In this document: in pieces, positions 40,903-51,884 of the stretch
Position numbering within the stretch: the first letter of the stretch is position 1
Layout of the letters: every line of letters starts with the position of its first letter
Translations under genes and position numbers: made by a program
The notes under the pieces: generated by a model
Told to the model about the DNA's origin: nothing
The model's database searches: none
What the model saw: only the letters and a program-made list of their open reading frames with translations
NCBI GenBank assembly: GCA_036426205.1
Contig: WSYH01002475.1
Location: 22,079 to 86,078, forward strand
Reading direction: 5' to 3'
DNA from: Ascaphus truei
Taxonomy: Eukaryota > Chordata > Amphibia > Anura > Ascaphidae
Length of the DNA stretch: 64,000 bases

Positions 40903-41910
40903 AGTATACAGATAGGAAAAAACAGGCACCAGCAGCACAGGATCAAGAAGTGAATGAGGAATTCAAATGAGAGCTAGTTCCCATAAAAGGTAATTTAATG
41001 GATTCTACAAACAAAAATATAACAGCATTATGGGGTACAAAAGCCCCCCACCAACGCGTTTCGAGCGCAAGCTCTTTTTCAAGGTGACTCAGAGTACTCA
41101 CCTTGCCTTTTTTGTAGTCACCAGAAGCGCGCCAAACCTCATTGCCAATCACTTCCTGAAACTCTCTGGACCGACGTCGGCGTGATGACGTCAGCGCGCG
41201 ACAGGGGGAGTACAAAAAAAACAAACAAAACTTGACAACTTTATTAACAGTGTTAAACAAACATTCATAATGTTTAAAACATCAGCGAAAGTACCAGGCA
41301 TGTCTTCTGTTTAGTGAGAGATACTAAAAACGGGTGCAGACAGGGTCAGGATAAAAAGAAATAGCAAAATCTAAAGTACATATTTCTAATAAAACAACCA
41401 AGGAAGACATGCCTAAACAAACGGATAAATTATTTGATCACTTAATAAATGTATGTATATATTCCAAATCATCAGTAGAGTTATTTATAACTACACTTTG
41501 CAAAACCATATATAGACTTAATCCGTGACTAATGAAAAGTATAATGTATTATATTCGGAAGCGACTTTATAGATATGGTCAATATTAGAGTTATATCTTA
41601 AGATTTATAAATCAAAGTGTAATATCTAAATAATTACAATCCTACATAAGGTGATGACTTTAACCATAATGGTAAGTTAAATCATAATATACCATAAAAC
41701 AGGGTGAATACCTGTAGAATAAATATAAGGATTTGATAACTTGAAAATCTTTGCAACAAATCAGTTGTAACATCATGGGTACAAGTGAGGACAAATAGAT
41801 TGGGGGACCTTATTTTTCACATCCTGAAAAAAATATATACATACATAAGTTGGTCATAATTACTTAAGACACAAATATCACATAACAGTTCAATGTAATC
41901 TGATCCCAAA
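40903..41910 (-). repeat. PLE-5 left inverted arm
   Basis: Reverse-complement copy of about 42785-43789 with scattered differences, such as small indels in T-runs. The hammerhead-like fold lies at 41049-41086 on the minus strand. Confidence 0.85.
41049..41086 (-). ncRNA. Hammerhead-like 38-nt fold (left arm)
   Basis: Minus strand: CACC, TTGAAAAA, stem GAGC/GCTC, GAAACGCGTT, GGTG. Same as the right-arm copy. Confidence 0.5.
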
Positions 41911-42184
41911 CCCCCTTTTGAAGAATATACCAAGGACAACTATTCAACTTAAAAGGAGCTGTTCCAATAATAAGATTTTACAAAACAGGCAAAAGAACCA
42001 TCCTAAGGTTTAAGGACGAGGTTACTCTCATCTGTGGACTTGATGAAGTCTTGGGAAGAAGTAAATAACCTACTACCAGGGAAAACTGTTACATAAAACA
42101 AATAAATATACCTCTCATCAGAAAATTAGGGGTACAACCAACCTCTGTTTATCACACACATACAATACTCAAATAAGTCAATAA

Positions 42185-42790
42185 AACATGTTATTAAAAA
42201 TCATTGGGATATACTTTCAGGAGATCCTCTCTTGAAACGTGTATTTGTGGAGGGTCCACAGTTTGTATTTAAAAGGGCCAAACACTCATCTAACTCAGTT
42301 TCCCCTAGTCTTTTTTCAAGCAAATCTAAAGTTTCTAAACAATTGCCTAAGGGAAGCTTCAAATTTTTGAAATGTATATAATGTAAATATATGTTCTCTA
42401 ACTTATCATTCAGGTCGTTTGTCACTGGTCGTGAATTCCCTGTTGCGTCCTTCATCAATTGCAATACCACTTTCGTAGTTTACATTTTAAACTGCGGATG
42501 TTGAAGCAATATGTGGGCCGTACCACATGTGCCCTAAGGTACGCATCAGGAACATATGGGACTCATCAAAAAAGGAGATCTCAGTCACCCAGTGTCATTA
42601 CATTTTACTAACTGTGCAAAGGGTAGCATGTGTCCCTTACCTACATGGGATAGAGCATGTACTACTATCCGGTCAGAGGCGGCAACAGGGTAGAACTTCT
42701 GGATAAGCGAAGCTTTATTGGATATTTACATTGAATACAATAATTCCCTGTGGCCTGAACTCTGACTGGGACCTGACACCTTTTTTACAT
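42185..42790 (+). pseudogene. PLE-5 linker and GIY-YIG remnant
   Basis: Plus-strand frames read GDPLLKRVFVEGPQFVFKRA, QLPKGSFKF and then, after a stop, SFVTGREFPVASFINCNTTF with VVYILNCGC, the start of the nuclease core; the YIG half is degenerate. DLSHPVSLHFTNC and a final FWISEALLDIYIEYNN-like tail follow. It is C-terminal only and has several stops. Confidence 0.75.
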
Positions 42791-43789
42791 TGACTGTTAT
42801 GTGATATGTTGTGTCTTTAAGTAATTATGCCCACTTATGTATGTATAATTTTTTTCAGGATGTGAAAATAAGGTCCCCCCAATCTATTTGTCCTCACTTG
42901 TACCCAATGATGTTACAACTGATTTGTGTAAAGATTTTCAAGTTATCAAATCCCATATTTTATTCTACAGGTATTCACCCTGTTTTTATGTGATATTATG
43001 ATTTAACTTACCATTAGGGTTAAAGTCATCACCTTACAGTATGTAGGATTGTAATTATTATTATATATTACACTCTTGATATATAAATCTTAAGATATAA
43101 CTCTAATATTGACCATATCTATAAAGTCGCTTCCGAATATAATACATTATACTTTTTCATTAGTCAAACGGATTAAGTCTATATATGTGTTTTGCAAAGT
43201 GTAGTTATACTAACTCTACTGATGATTTGGAATATATACATACATTTATTAAGTGATCAAATGATTTATCCGTTTGTTTAGGCATGTCTCCCTTGGTTGC
43301 TTTTATTAGAAATATGTACGTTAGATTTTGCTATTTCTTTTTATCCTGACCCTGTCTGCACCCGTTTTTAGTGTCTCTCACTAAACAGAAGACATGCCTG
43401 GTACTTTCGCCGATGTTTTAAACATTATGAATGTTTGTTTAACACTGTTAATAAAGTTGTCAAGGTTTGTTTTTTTTTGTACTCCCCCTGTCGCGCGCTA
43501 ACGTCATCACGCCGACGTCGGTCCAGAGAGTTTCAGGAAGTGATTGGCAATGAGGTTTGGCGCGCTTCTGGGGACTACAAAAATGGCAAGGTGAGTACTC
43601 TGAGTCACCTTGAAAAAGAGCTTGCGCTCGAAACGCGTTGGTGGGGGGCTTTTGTACCCCATAATGCTGTTATATTTTTGTTTGTAGAATCCATTAAATT
43701 ACCTTTTATGGGAACTAGCTCTCATTTGAATTCCTCATTCACTTCTTGATCCTGTGCTGCTGGTGCCTGTTTTTTCCTATCTGTATACT
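42785..43789 (+). repeat. PLE-5 right arm (3' terminal repeat)
   Basis: Plus-strand orientation follows the coding remnant. It includes CACGCCGACGTCGG, GGCGCGCTTCTGGGGACTA and the hammerhead-like block, shared with 33780-34130. Confidence 0.85.
43606..43643 (+). ncRNA. Hammerhead-like 38-nt fold (right arm)
   Basis: CACC/GGTG stem, GAGC-TTGC-GCTC stem-loop, GAAACGCGTT. The core segment upstream of stem II is TTGAAAAA instead of CTGANGA. Confidence 0.5.
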
Positions 43790-44148
43790 TTCAGGACCAT
43801 TGAAAAACCGGATGCACAGCACCCATCAGTGGAGGAAGACACATCTACAGTGATGACAATGATAACAAGCCTACCCTAAGTGAGTTATTTTATTATCTGG
43901 ACATTCTCCATTCCGATGTCATATGTTGGATCACATTAGTGTGAGGTCCCTTACTACAGTGCTTGTGGGGATCCTAGTCCACTAGTCGGTCATATATTGG
44001 AGTTATATCTGGAGCTGTTATCTGCATTGTCTGGGGTATATACCATTTTCTTCCATTGGGGGGTTCACACCTCAGGATTCTTCAATCAAGTCATGTGATT
44101 TTTTTGTCATAGGCTTTCGTTTAGAGCACCACACATTTTGCTTTTTCA

Positions 44149-44163
44149 CTCCCCTCACCTCAT
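44149..44163 (+). repeat. 15-bp target-site duplication of PLE-5 (right)
   Basis: Exact copy of 40888-40902. Confidence 0.85.
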
Positions 44164-44848
44164 GCCACGGCCACTACTGCGGGGCGCTCCCCTCGCCGGT
44201 CCCGTCCGGTCTCTGTGGTTGGGGGACTCCCTCCTCGTCCCCGGGGAGCGGTCGCTGATCCCAGGCGGCTGCTGCTGTGCAGAGCGTTACAGAGCGCGCC
44301 GGATCTTGTTAATTTATTCACTGCTCCTGCAGTGAGGCCCCGCCCCCAACACACACATAGCCTACAATCAGACTCTAAGACTACTCACCTGCATTCTTCT
44401 TTAGGCAGCCTATCCAGGACAGCTCCATACACTCCTCCAGGTCTGCCCCCTCTTCCTATTCGCCAGCCGCACTATATAATGCCTGTCCTGCCATTCCCAC
44501 GTCGCTCGACATAGTCTCCACTTGCAGATGTATACTCTGGCACTTTCTCTCTTCATTCACTCAGGTTACGACTTGGCTTGGCGGACGTCAACCTCTGGAT
44601 CTCGATCCCTGCTTGGACATCGACCTTCCCGAATTCTCCAATCCCTGACCTTGGCTAACGGCAACGACTACAGCTCTTCTTTACCAGAACCGGCAAATAT
44701 TGCTAAAGCTAACACCACCCGGCCTGGCAACGCCTAAAACACCACACTCCGGACACGCTCCTTTTGCTGCAGGTGCATGCACATATACTTACCCACCTCA
44801 GTATAAGGGACGGGTCTGGTCTGCAGGCAGCACCGGCGTAACAATGAG

Positions 44849-46577
44849 GCTACAGGTAGGATTTAAATAAAGTCCCACATACAATAGTGTGTTACTCTAT
44901 AGTGCTAAAACATACAAGACAAACAAAACACACAGACAATACACTATAAAACATAAAACATAATGGACAAAAAATGAACCAAGCAGGATATCAGATCCCT
45001 CAGTGGACGGTCTGTTTTCTAATGTCCGCCCCCTCCAATTGGGTGTCAGTCCTGAGCATTTCACCAGATCAGTGCTTCAAGCATTTCTCTCAAACGTGAA
45101 TTTCTTGAATTCTACCAGCAATCATTCATTCATCACACTATTTGCTGCTTGGCTCTCCGTTTCACTCTGGAGTCCTTATTCCAACTTGTTTCGTCAGGTT
45201 ACCTGATTTAATCAGGGATTGCAATCCTAATCCAGAACTCCTTTGTTTATAGTCCCATCAATATATCAGGACTCCTCCTACCTCTGACCACTTCCCAATT
45301 AACCCTCATCAATACCAGAATCAAATCTATCCTTTTCTCTCAAACTAGATTCTAGGTAAGATTTTAAGTTGTGATCCCATCAAGCCTATCAAAAAACAAC
45401 ATATCTACTATATACTGTATATAAAAGGCCTAGATATGTTTCCTATAAAAGGATAAGGCTGTCTGCAACTCATTATGATGTCACCAGTATGTCACATGCT
45501 AGATGTACAGTATAGGTAACCTGTTAGGTGAAAGCAAGGAGGGGAAAGGAGACAGAAAGAGACAGCAAGAAGATGAGAAGGAGCAGACAGATGTGGTGAG
45601 TAGGAAAGGAGGGATAGTAGTGTGCACAGACAGGAGCAGACACAGTAAGGTAGAGAGAGCAATGACAGGGTAGGAGAGAGTGCAAAGAGGAGCACGGCAT
45701 GATGAGAAGAGAATCATATGGGGCAAGGGGACAAGAGACAGCAAGGTATTACAGGGAGGGGTAAAAACAGAGTAATGTTTAATTAATAACTTTTAAGATC
45801 TCCTAGATCGGCATATGTTACGCTGGATAATTGGCTTTCGTAATCCTTTCCTGTCAGAGGAGCAATGCATTTCTATCTCATTTAGCAGTTAATGTGTTAA
45901 ACAAATTTAACCATAATAAAAGCTTTCAATTATTTTGTCTGTTTAGAAATTGAGCACATAACCATTTTCTTTAGGGCCTCTGACTGGGGGAGTCAATTAA
46001 GTATTTTCTCTATCTTTTTCCCACCTTGTCTTTATCAGCAAAACAATAAAGGTAATTGAGAGAGAGAGAGAAGATGGGGGTTTTGCCTGTGCACAGTGGG
46101 GATAAATACCTAATGATATCAGACTAAATGGAACAGCCAGAAGAAATTCAACCCATCCCAAATCTCAGCTCACTATGTTTACAAACAAACTACTTAAACA
46201 GTAGTTGTCAGATTTTGGATTTTAAAAAAAAGCATCAATCACCTAAATGTAACCCCTTAACGCTGTGAGTGCCACCAACCTTCTGGCAGTCAACCAGTTG
46301 ATCGCTTGGTGAACCGATCATGTGGATGCGAGCAGGCCACGAAGGATGTGAATGGAAGGGGAAGGGTCTCCACTTCTTTTCTGATCATGCTCACTGCTCA
46401 AATTGGAGTGATGAAAGCAATCCCCGTCTAGAATATGAGCATTTCATGCATAATATATACCCTGTACGTCATAGGACCCCTAGAATTACAGCTCTTATGA
46501 TGTGACATAGGGCACTCAACAGGTTAGACATGTCATTGTCATTAGTACACTTTGGTCCTCTTTAACCTTTTGGGTAC
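44849..46577. other. No gene; HHR-like fold and GA-rich tract
   Basis: The minus strand around 45185-45216 has CCTGATTA, a TCAGG/CCTGA stem and GAAAC, a hammerhead-like arrangement with one core mismatch. 45530-45760 is GA-rich. The rest was not recognised. Confidence 0.4.
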
Positions 46578-47068
46578 TGTAAGAGACGTGTTCAGAGGTA
46601 CGCAATGGAGACCGTTTAAAGTGAAACTAAAATTAGGCTTTATTGCGCCTGTCCCTTTAACACAGCAAAAGCATTCAAAATAAGCAAAAGAAAACCTACT
46701 CCACTTTGGAGAATATCTACACATGTAGTCCAGCCCTCTCTAATTGGGTGGTTAGCTAAGCTAATTACAGCCCCAAATATATATACATTTATACATATAT
46801 ATAACAGTCCCAAAAGAAAGTCTTATCTGTCTCTTGTAGCTGTAGGGGAAGCCTCTCTGCTCTCCTGGGTCAGCACCTTTGTGTGCTAAGGCAATGCCTG
46901 TCCAGATATAGAGGTCTGGTCCCCTTGTCTTGCTATTGGCATACAGTCCAATCCTTCTGAGAGAGCTGTGATTAGGCAGGTGGAGTTGATTGATTGCACA
47001 CCAGCAATTAACCAGCACACTGATGGATTAGAGGCAAGTTGCTTTAACAGAGATAAGTCCCTGTTACA
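46578..47068 (-). mobile_element. Solo LTR J (491 bp)
   Basis: It starts TGTAAGAGACG and ends AGTCCCTGTTACA. It shares GGTA(T/C)GCAA(G/T)GG(A)GA, GGCTTTATTGCGCCTGT and CACACTG(C/A)TGGATTAGAGGCA with the 587-bp LTRs at 52941 and 57040, and with LTR I in reverse. GGCTTTATT is an inverted AATAAA-type signal, consistent with minus orientation. No target duplication was found. Confidence 0.7.
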
Positions 47069-48185
47069 ATTATCCTGTAGACGTAGCTACTACATTAGGT
47101 GTACTGGCACTCTAGGGACCCCAAGATGTTGTAGCTACATCATAATCTTCCAGCTATTTTTCCCTTTGAGCCCAGAAGGCAATCTATGAGAAGGTGGAAT
47201 ATAACGAAAGACTCCTCTTCCATTCCGTTATTGGAGAAGCGTTAACGTGATCACGAGTGCCAGGGGGCGGGGGCGTAGCACTCTGGTGCCATGGCTCCTC
47301 TGCCACTCAGAGTGTTACATTTCTCCTAATACCTTGCCTCTAATCGAAAGTAAATAATTATTTCTGCATGGGGGGTTTTAATACAGGTTTAGTTTTTTTA
47401 CACTTCTTTTAAAACATGTTGTCATTGATTATTTTGTCAGTATAGTAGTCACAAATGTGGGACATTTGCTTTGAAACGACACATTTTGTATGAAGTAAGC
47501 TGGGCGTCGCTTCACACATATATATAAATGTGACACAAGATTTATAGATTTTGGTGATGTTAGTTCCCTGGATTACTTTTCTAATTTGTAGCTTGCGGTA
47601 CAGTGTTCATGTTCTCTAATTTGTTGTTTCGTAGAGAGCTTAAAGAAATGGAATGGAAAATCACGAACGTAATTATTTTTCAGAAGAAAATTAATTGGGT
47701 CATTTAGGTAAACGTGTTAACTAAAAGTACTAAAAAAAAATCACAGTGAATTAAAATGTTCACTAAAGATTTTAGGGAATACATATTGAAGTCTCCCAGT
47801 CGCAAAAATGGGATGAAGCTGGTATAAAATACTGCACTAGATTTATCAAAGAATAAAATTCCCTTGGTTTCAATCGGAATGTTTTTCTTTGATAATTCTG
47901 AAGCTGTTTGCACCCCAGCACCCTAAGAAGTCTATTTTATATTACTAACATTTCCCAGAGAAAAACCAATGCAAAAGACATCCCCACAGTTATAGGAGAA
48001 AATAACTGTTTTTGGAAGCAATGGGAGCTTCTCCTATGAAAAATATTTATGCAATGTTTTTTCACTGGTATTTCCATAGTTTGGCAACCAGTAATGTTTG
48101 GTAAATAATCCCATGATTATATATTTTCCTTCTCTTTATACCATCTGCAGATCGTGCCATACTAGCAACATTCCTGTTAGAAGTA
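47069..48185. other. No gene recognised
   Basis: It contains short self-complementary GTAGCTAC boxes (about 47093 and 47130). Otherwise AT-rich. Confidence 0.45.
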
Positions 48186-48189
48186 CAGT

Positions 48190-48460
48190 ATTTGAGGCTG
48201 TAATGGGGCAGGACTGAACACAAAACTTGGCTTTTATTCAAAAAGAATCTCTCACAATATAAATTATTTCTTTATGCTGAAGGAAATTAAGTAAACGTTT
48301 TAAACATACATGCATCTCCTGGAATGTAGCTACAGTACCAAGCCCTTGTTTTAAGACTAAAAAGGTAGATACTAGGCCCTTGTATAAAGGAGGTGAAAGT
48401 ATATACTCAGCCCTTGTATCAAGACTGTCACCCCCACAGAGGTTTTGCAGGCTTCTGGCT
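48190..48460 (-). mobile_element. Possible decayed LTR related to LTR K
   Basis: GGCTTTTATTCA, TTAAACATAC and ATCTCCTGGAA appear in the same order as in LTR K (58219-58511). The edges were not found. Confidence 0.35.
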
Positions 48461-48819
48461 CTCTCTTTTAGTCACTTCTTTCTGGGCTGGGTTTAGGAGG
48501 GGGTATGTCGCGCAGATTATGGATCCTTTTTAGTAAAGGAATTCTCTGCATCATAGAAAATTTCTACAAGCTGTATTTCTTCAGACAGGGTTTGTTCCGG
48601 GTGTTTCCTCTCCTCCCCCAAAACCCCACCCCATTTTCTGGCTAATAAACTAAACAAGGTACACAAAAGTAAATGTATGTTAGTGTATACTGTATATGTG
48701 TGTTAACATGTCAGTGTGTAAGATTATTCTTCTACTACAAAAGTAAATAAAAGGTGATGTGTACTTTACTTAATAGTGAATATATATATATATATACAGT
48801 ATAGCTAAGGGAAATTACC
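48461..48819. other. AT-rich spacer with TA microsatellite
   Basis: A (TA)n run at about 48778-48796. No gene. Confidence 0.5.
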
Positions 48820-49489
48820 TGTGCTGCCATTACCTGTGGCTCACAGAAGGCCTGATGAGCCTCCACAGCTGGGAGCCTGGGGAAAGCTCTCGTTCGCCTC
48901 GATGCAGCACCTCCACCTGAGAGGGATCCTAGCTCAACGGGATAACCTCTTTCAGGACCTCTTACAGTAAAATGATACACACACCAGTACAGTATATAAC
49001 AATTGGGTTACTGACACAATGATAACAGTCACCTGTACCACACATTATATAACACACAATATAACAATAACACAGGGTGAGTGTCCCCCAAAGTACATAG
49101 AGTTCTCGGCACCAATATCCCTGGTGTCCTTCCCCAAATGAGAGTCAGTCCCCCCAAGTGTAGGAAGTAGCGGTACCCCTGTGAACCGTTGGTGCATTTT
49201 ACCTCCCCGGGCACTCCAGTACCCGGGTACCGCAGAATAACACAAGGGATCAGTCAGGTCCCACGATGTAGTCTGTCCGATTCTTCTCCAGTCCATAGGT
49301 GTTCGCCTCTGAGGGGGCATGCACAATATTACAAAATGGCGGTGCCCTTACTGCGTCCAACCACGGAGCTCCGGAGCACTGGGGCACTCTCACTACTGGC
49401 CACATCCTCCTGCAGCAACCCGACGACTGTGCGCTTCCGCAGCCTCCCCTCTCCCGCAGACCAGTAGGTTAGAGGGGGACCTGGCTACA
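48820..49489 (-). mobile_element. LTR D (left edge uncertain)
   Basis: It ends GGGGGACCTGGCTACA, like LTRs A-C, and near its left end has GCAGCACCTCCACCTGAGAG and GGAGCCTGGGG, the conserved LTR block. AAAATGGCGGTG near 49333 is YY1-like. The TG start and target duplication are not clear. Confidence 0.65.
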
Positions 49490-49599
49490 TATATAAATTT
49501 ATATATATTAGATATATATATAAATAGATATATATATATATATAATTATATATATAATATATACCATAATACCTAGTTAAGTTATTGTTTAGTAAAAAA

Positions 49600-49915
49600 A
49601 ATGACAAAAACCCTCCACAGGAAAGCAAATATGCAAATACAACTGTATGCTCCTTGCATGTTTAGGCAGGTCTGCAAACCCCTTCCCCATTATCACCCAG
49701 CAAAGCACTTCCACTGCAGCAAGGGATTCTGGGAATGACATGCAAATGAGCACACAGTGTCACTTTTTGGCCTCAAAAACCATTTTTAATGGTTTCCTAT
49801 AGGCTTAAGCTTGCTGTATGGTCCAGCAGTGGAAGTGCGTGTGCTGGGTGATAATGGTGAAAGGGGGGTTGCAGACCTGCGTAAGACATGTAAATGAGCA
49901 TAATACAGTATATTA
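49600..49915 (-). repeat. SINE-like non-coding repeat, partial copy
   Basis: It matches the repeat at 50860-51240, sharing AGCAAGGGATTCTGGGAA, ATGACATGCAAATGAGCACA and CCTATAGGCTTAAGCTTGCT, but lacks the hammerhead. It ends in a TA microsatellite (49925-49965). Confidence 0.7.
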
Positions 49916-49919
49916 CTTT

Positions 49920-49922
49920 GCA

Positions 49923-49967
<45 letters not shown>

Positions 49968-50450
49968 AACATAAAATTATGTAGCGCTCAGGTGGATAAC
50001 AGTGACGATATATATAAAATAATAATAATAATAAATTATGAATCAATAAAAATCCTAATACGAATCAACACACTTTTAACGACATATAACTACAAACCAT
50101 AAAGTGATAGTGAAAAAAAAGTAAGTCCAATATACTGTAAATGTTCCACTTCAGAAAATCCAGAGAGATAAAGGTCCCAATTGATGATCCAGGGAGCGTC
50201 TTTGCAGCTTCAGATAAAAGTAGTATAGCCAACCACTACGAATCTAAGAACAAAAAAAAAAATAGAAGCGCAAGCTCCATAGCACGTAACTGTTTAAACA
50301 AAAGAGTATATTTATTAAAAAACTGTAGCCCAAAGGAAATGCACTTACAGGATAAAAAAGCAACCATACGTGGGAGAGAAATCTCTGTGTGTAGTCATCT
50401 TTTAGAATTATTCCCATTAAACCTATACATTTAAACATGTACTTGACTAT

Positions 50451-50501
<51 letters not shown>

Positions 50502-50505
50502 GATA
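49920..50505. repeat. TA microsatellites and AT-rich spacer
   Basis: (TA)n at 49927-49965 and 50461-50498. Between them is AT-rich sequence without a supported gene. Confidence 0.75.
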
Positions 50506-50509
50506 TACA

Positions 50510-50644
50510 CAGTGGTTGACAAATCACCAAAAAATCTACTCGCCACCTAGTACCAAACATGTGCTGCTTGGGCCAATATTTACTCACCCGGGGGTTAAAT
50601 CCACTCGCCCGGGGCGAGCAAATGTATAGGTTTGTCGAACACTG
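50510..50644. mobile_element. Short hAT-like non-autonomous element (135 bp)
   Basis: It starts CAGTGGTTGACAAAT and ends with the inverse of CAGTGTTCGACAAAC, giving ~15-bp imperfect terminal inverted repeats of hAT type. It is inserted in a TA-rich tract, so the 8-bp target duplication cannot be judged. Confidence 0.6.
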
Positions 50645-50859
50645 TATATATATATATATATTTATGAAAACCAACACAGAAAAAAATAATCACCCTGATA
50701 GCACTCTAGCATACAAAAGTAACAAAATTTATTAATCACAAGAAAACATACATAAGTTAAAAAAGGGAGCGGTGGTGTCCTACCTGCTGTGGGATAGTAT
50801 TAAACTCCTAAAAGGCAAACATAACAAGCTGAAAAAGGCTGTTACTCCTTTGTGTGCCA

Positions 50860-51237
50860 TATAAATGTAAATTCAACTGTATGCTCATCTGCATGTCTTA
50901 GGCATGTCTGCAACCCCGCCTTTCACCATTATCACCCAGCACACAGCACTTCCACTGCAGCAAGGGATTCTGGGAAATGACATGCAAATGAGCACACAGT
51001 GCCACTTTTTGCTTCAAAAACCATTTTTAACATGGTTCCCTATAGGCTTAAGCTTGCTGCATGGTCACAGCTTTGAGCACAGCCAAGGTTAAGGTGCATT
51101 GCCAGAAAACCCACCCACAGACAGCTGTTTCGACCTTAATGGGTCTCATCAGTGTGGGGTTGATTAACTGGCTATGCAAAGAAGCTAAAGGATGGGGGTT
51201 ACCATACTGAGTTAAGTTATGGTGAGTAAAAAAAGTG

Positions 51238-51240
<3 letters not shown>
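50860..51240 (-). repeat. SINE-like repeat with hammerhead ribozyme
   Basis: It is homologous to 49600-49915, but longer: on the minus strand it carries the hammerhead (51115-51157) upstream of the conserved CAGAATCCCTTGCTGCAGTG block and octamer-like ATTTGCAT. It has no ORF and ends in a TA microsatellite at 51240-51295. Whether it is a SINE or the tail of a larger element is not resolved. Confidence 0.65.
51115..51157 (-). ncRNA. Hammerhead ribozyme, canonical core (SINE-like repeat)
   Basis: Minus strand: CCACA, CTGATGA, GACC-CATTAA-GGTC (stem II), GAAA, CAGCTG (stem III), TC (NUH), TGTGG pairing with CCACA; outer CCC/GGG extends stem I. All invariant positions are intact. The stem III sequence is palindromic, so a dimer could form a longer stem. 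Confidence 0.8.
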
Positions 51241-51293
<53 letters not shown>

Positions 51294-51420
51294 TATATGT
51301 TTATATATTATATTATATGTTTATACATCAAAAAAATAAACTACTGTACATATAATACAATAGACCCTCTAGGAGAGTGTGATATTCATTTTATATATTA
51401 GATCTATATTCAAAGTTGCA
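51238..51420. repeat. TA microsatellite and AT-rich tail
   Basis: A long (TA)n run at about 51241-51290, followed by ATATTATATTATATGTTTATA repeats. Confidence 0.9.
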
Positions 51421-51884
51421 AATCTCCCACATAACAGGATAAATCAATGAGTACATATTCCACTTAAATACAAAAATAACATATTTTTCAACTTTTAAGG
51501 TGAGGCATGTAGGCTTGGGGACCAGTCAGATGCTTCCGTCTACCTCCTGACACCCGTAACATCGATCTGAGTTTCAGACGTTGTATGAGATGCATATCAG
51601 TGCAGAGGCGGGGAGACCATAGCTTGATGAAATGTTGTTAGTTCCTGCTTATGTTTCAACATGCTTTAAAGAATGTCCACCGTGTGAGTTTGCATTTTAA
51701 TTGCATGGGTTCTGGTGGAAGATATGCAATAATCTTACCTCCTATTGTAAACCCGAGATTAGTAGTGTTTGATGTGGCTATCCGCGCAGTAGCGTCTGCT
51801 TGCTCTGCAGCAGTCTGGACTCAACGTAATTCCCTGATTGTGTTTCTCCTGAATAGGGTAATGACGTAGATAAACAAGGAAGAA

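Larger units (their letters stand above)
40903..44148 (+). mobile_element. PLE-5 with ~1-kb inverted terminal repeats
   Basis: The left arm (40903 to about 41910) is the reverse complement of the right arm (about 42785-43789), starting AGTATACAGATAGG and ending CCTATCTGTATACT. Between them is a PLE C-terminal coding remnant on the plus strand. Another ~360 bp (43790-44148) follows the right arm before the target duplication. Both arms carry the 38-nt hammerhead-like fold. The 15-bp duplication shows that the whole unit inserted in one event. Confidence 0.82.
40851..44843 (+). mobile_element. Solo LTR H interrupted by PLE-5
   Basis: It starts TGTGAGGAGTCGGGG and ends CCGGCGTAACA. The flanks are CTGAG (40846-40850) and ATGAG (44844-44848), four of five matching. 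Without the PLE-5 insert (40903-44148) and one copy of its target duplication, the LTR is about 730 bp. It contains CpG-rich sequence and GGCTTGGCGGACGTCAACCT, typical of a transcribed 3' half. Orientation is uncertain. Confidence 0.6.

Noticed and set aside
49030..49330. Minus-strand frames in LTR D
   Set aside because: They lie inside LTR-type sequence with no domain and overlap each other in different registers.
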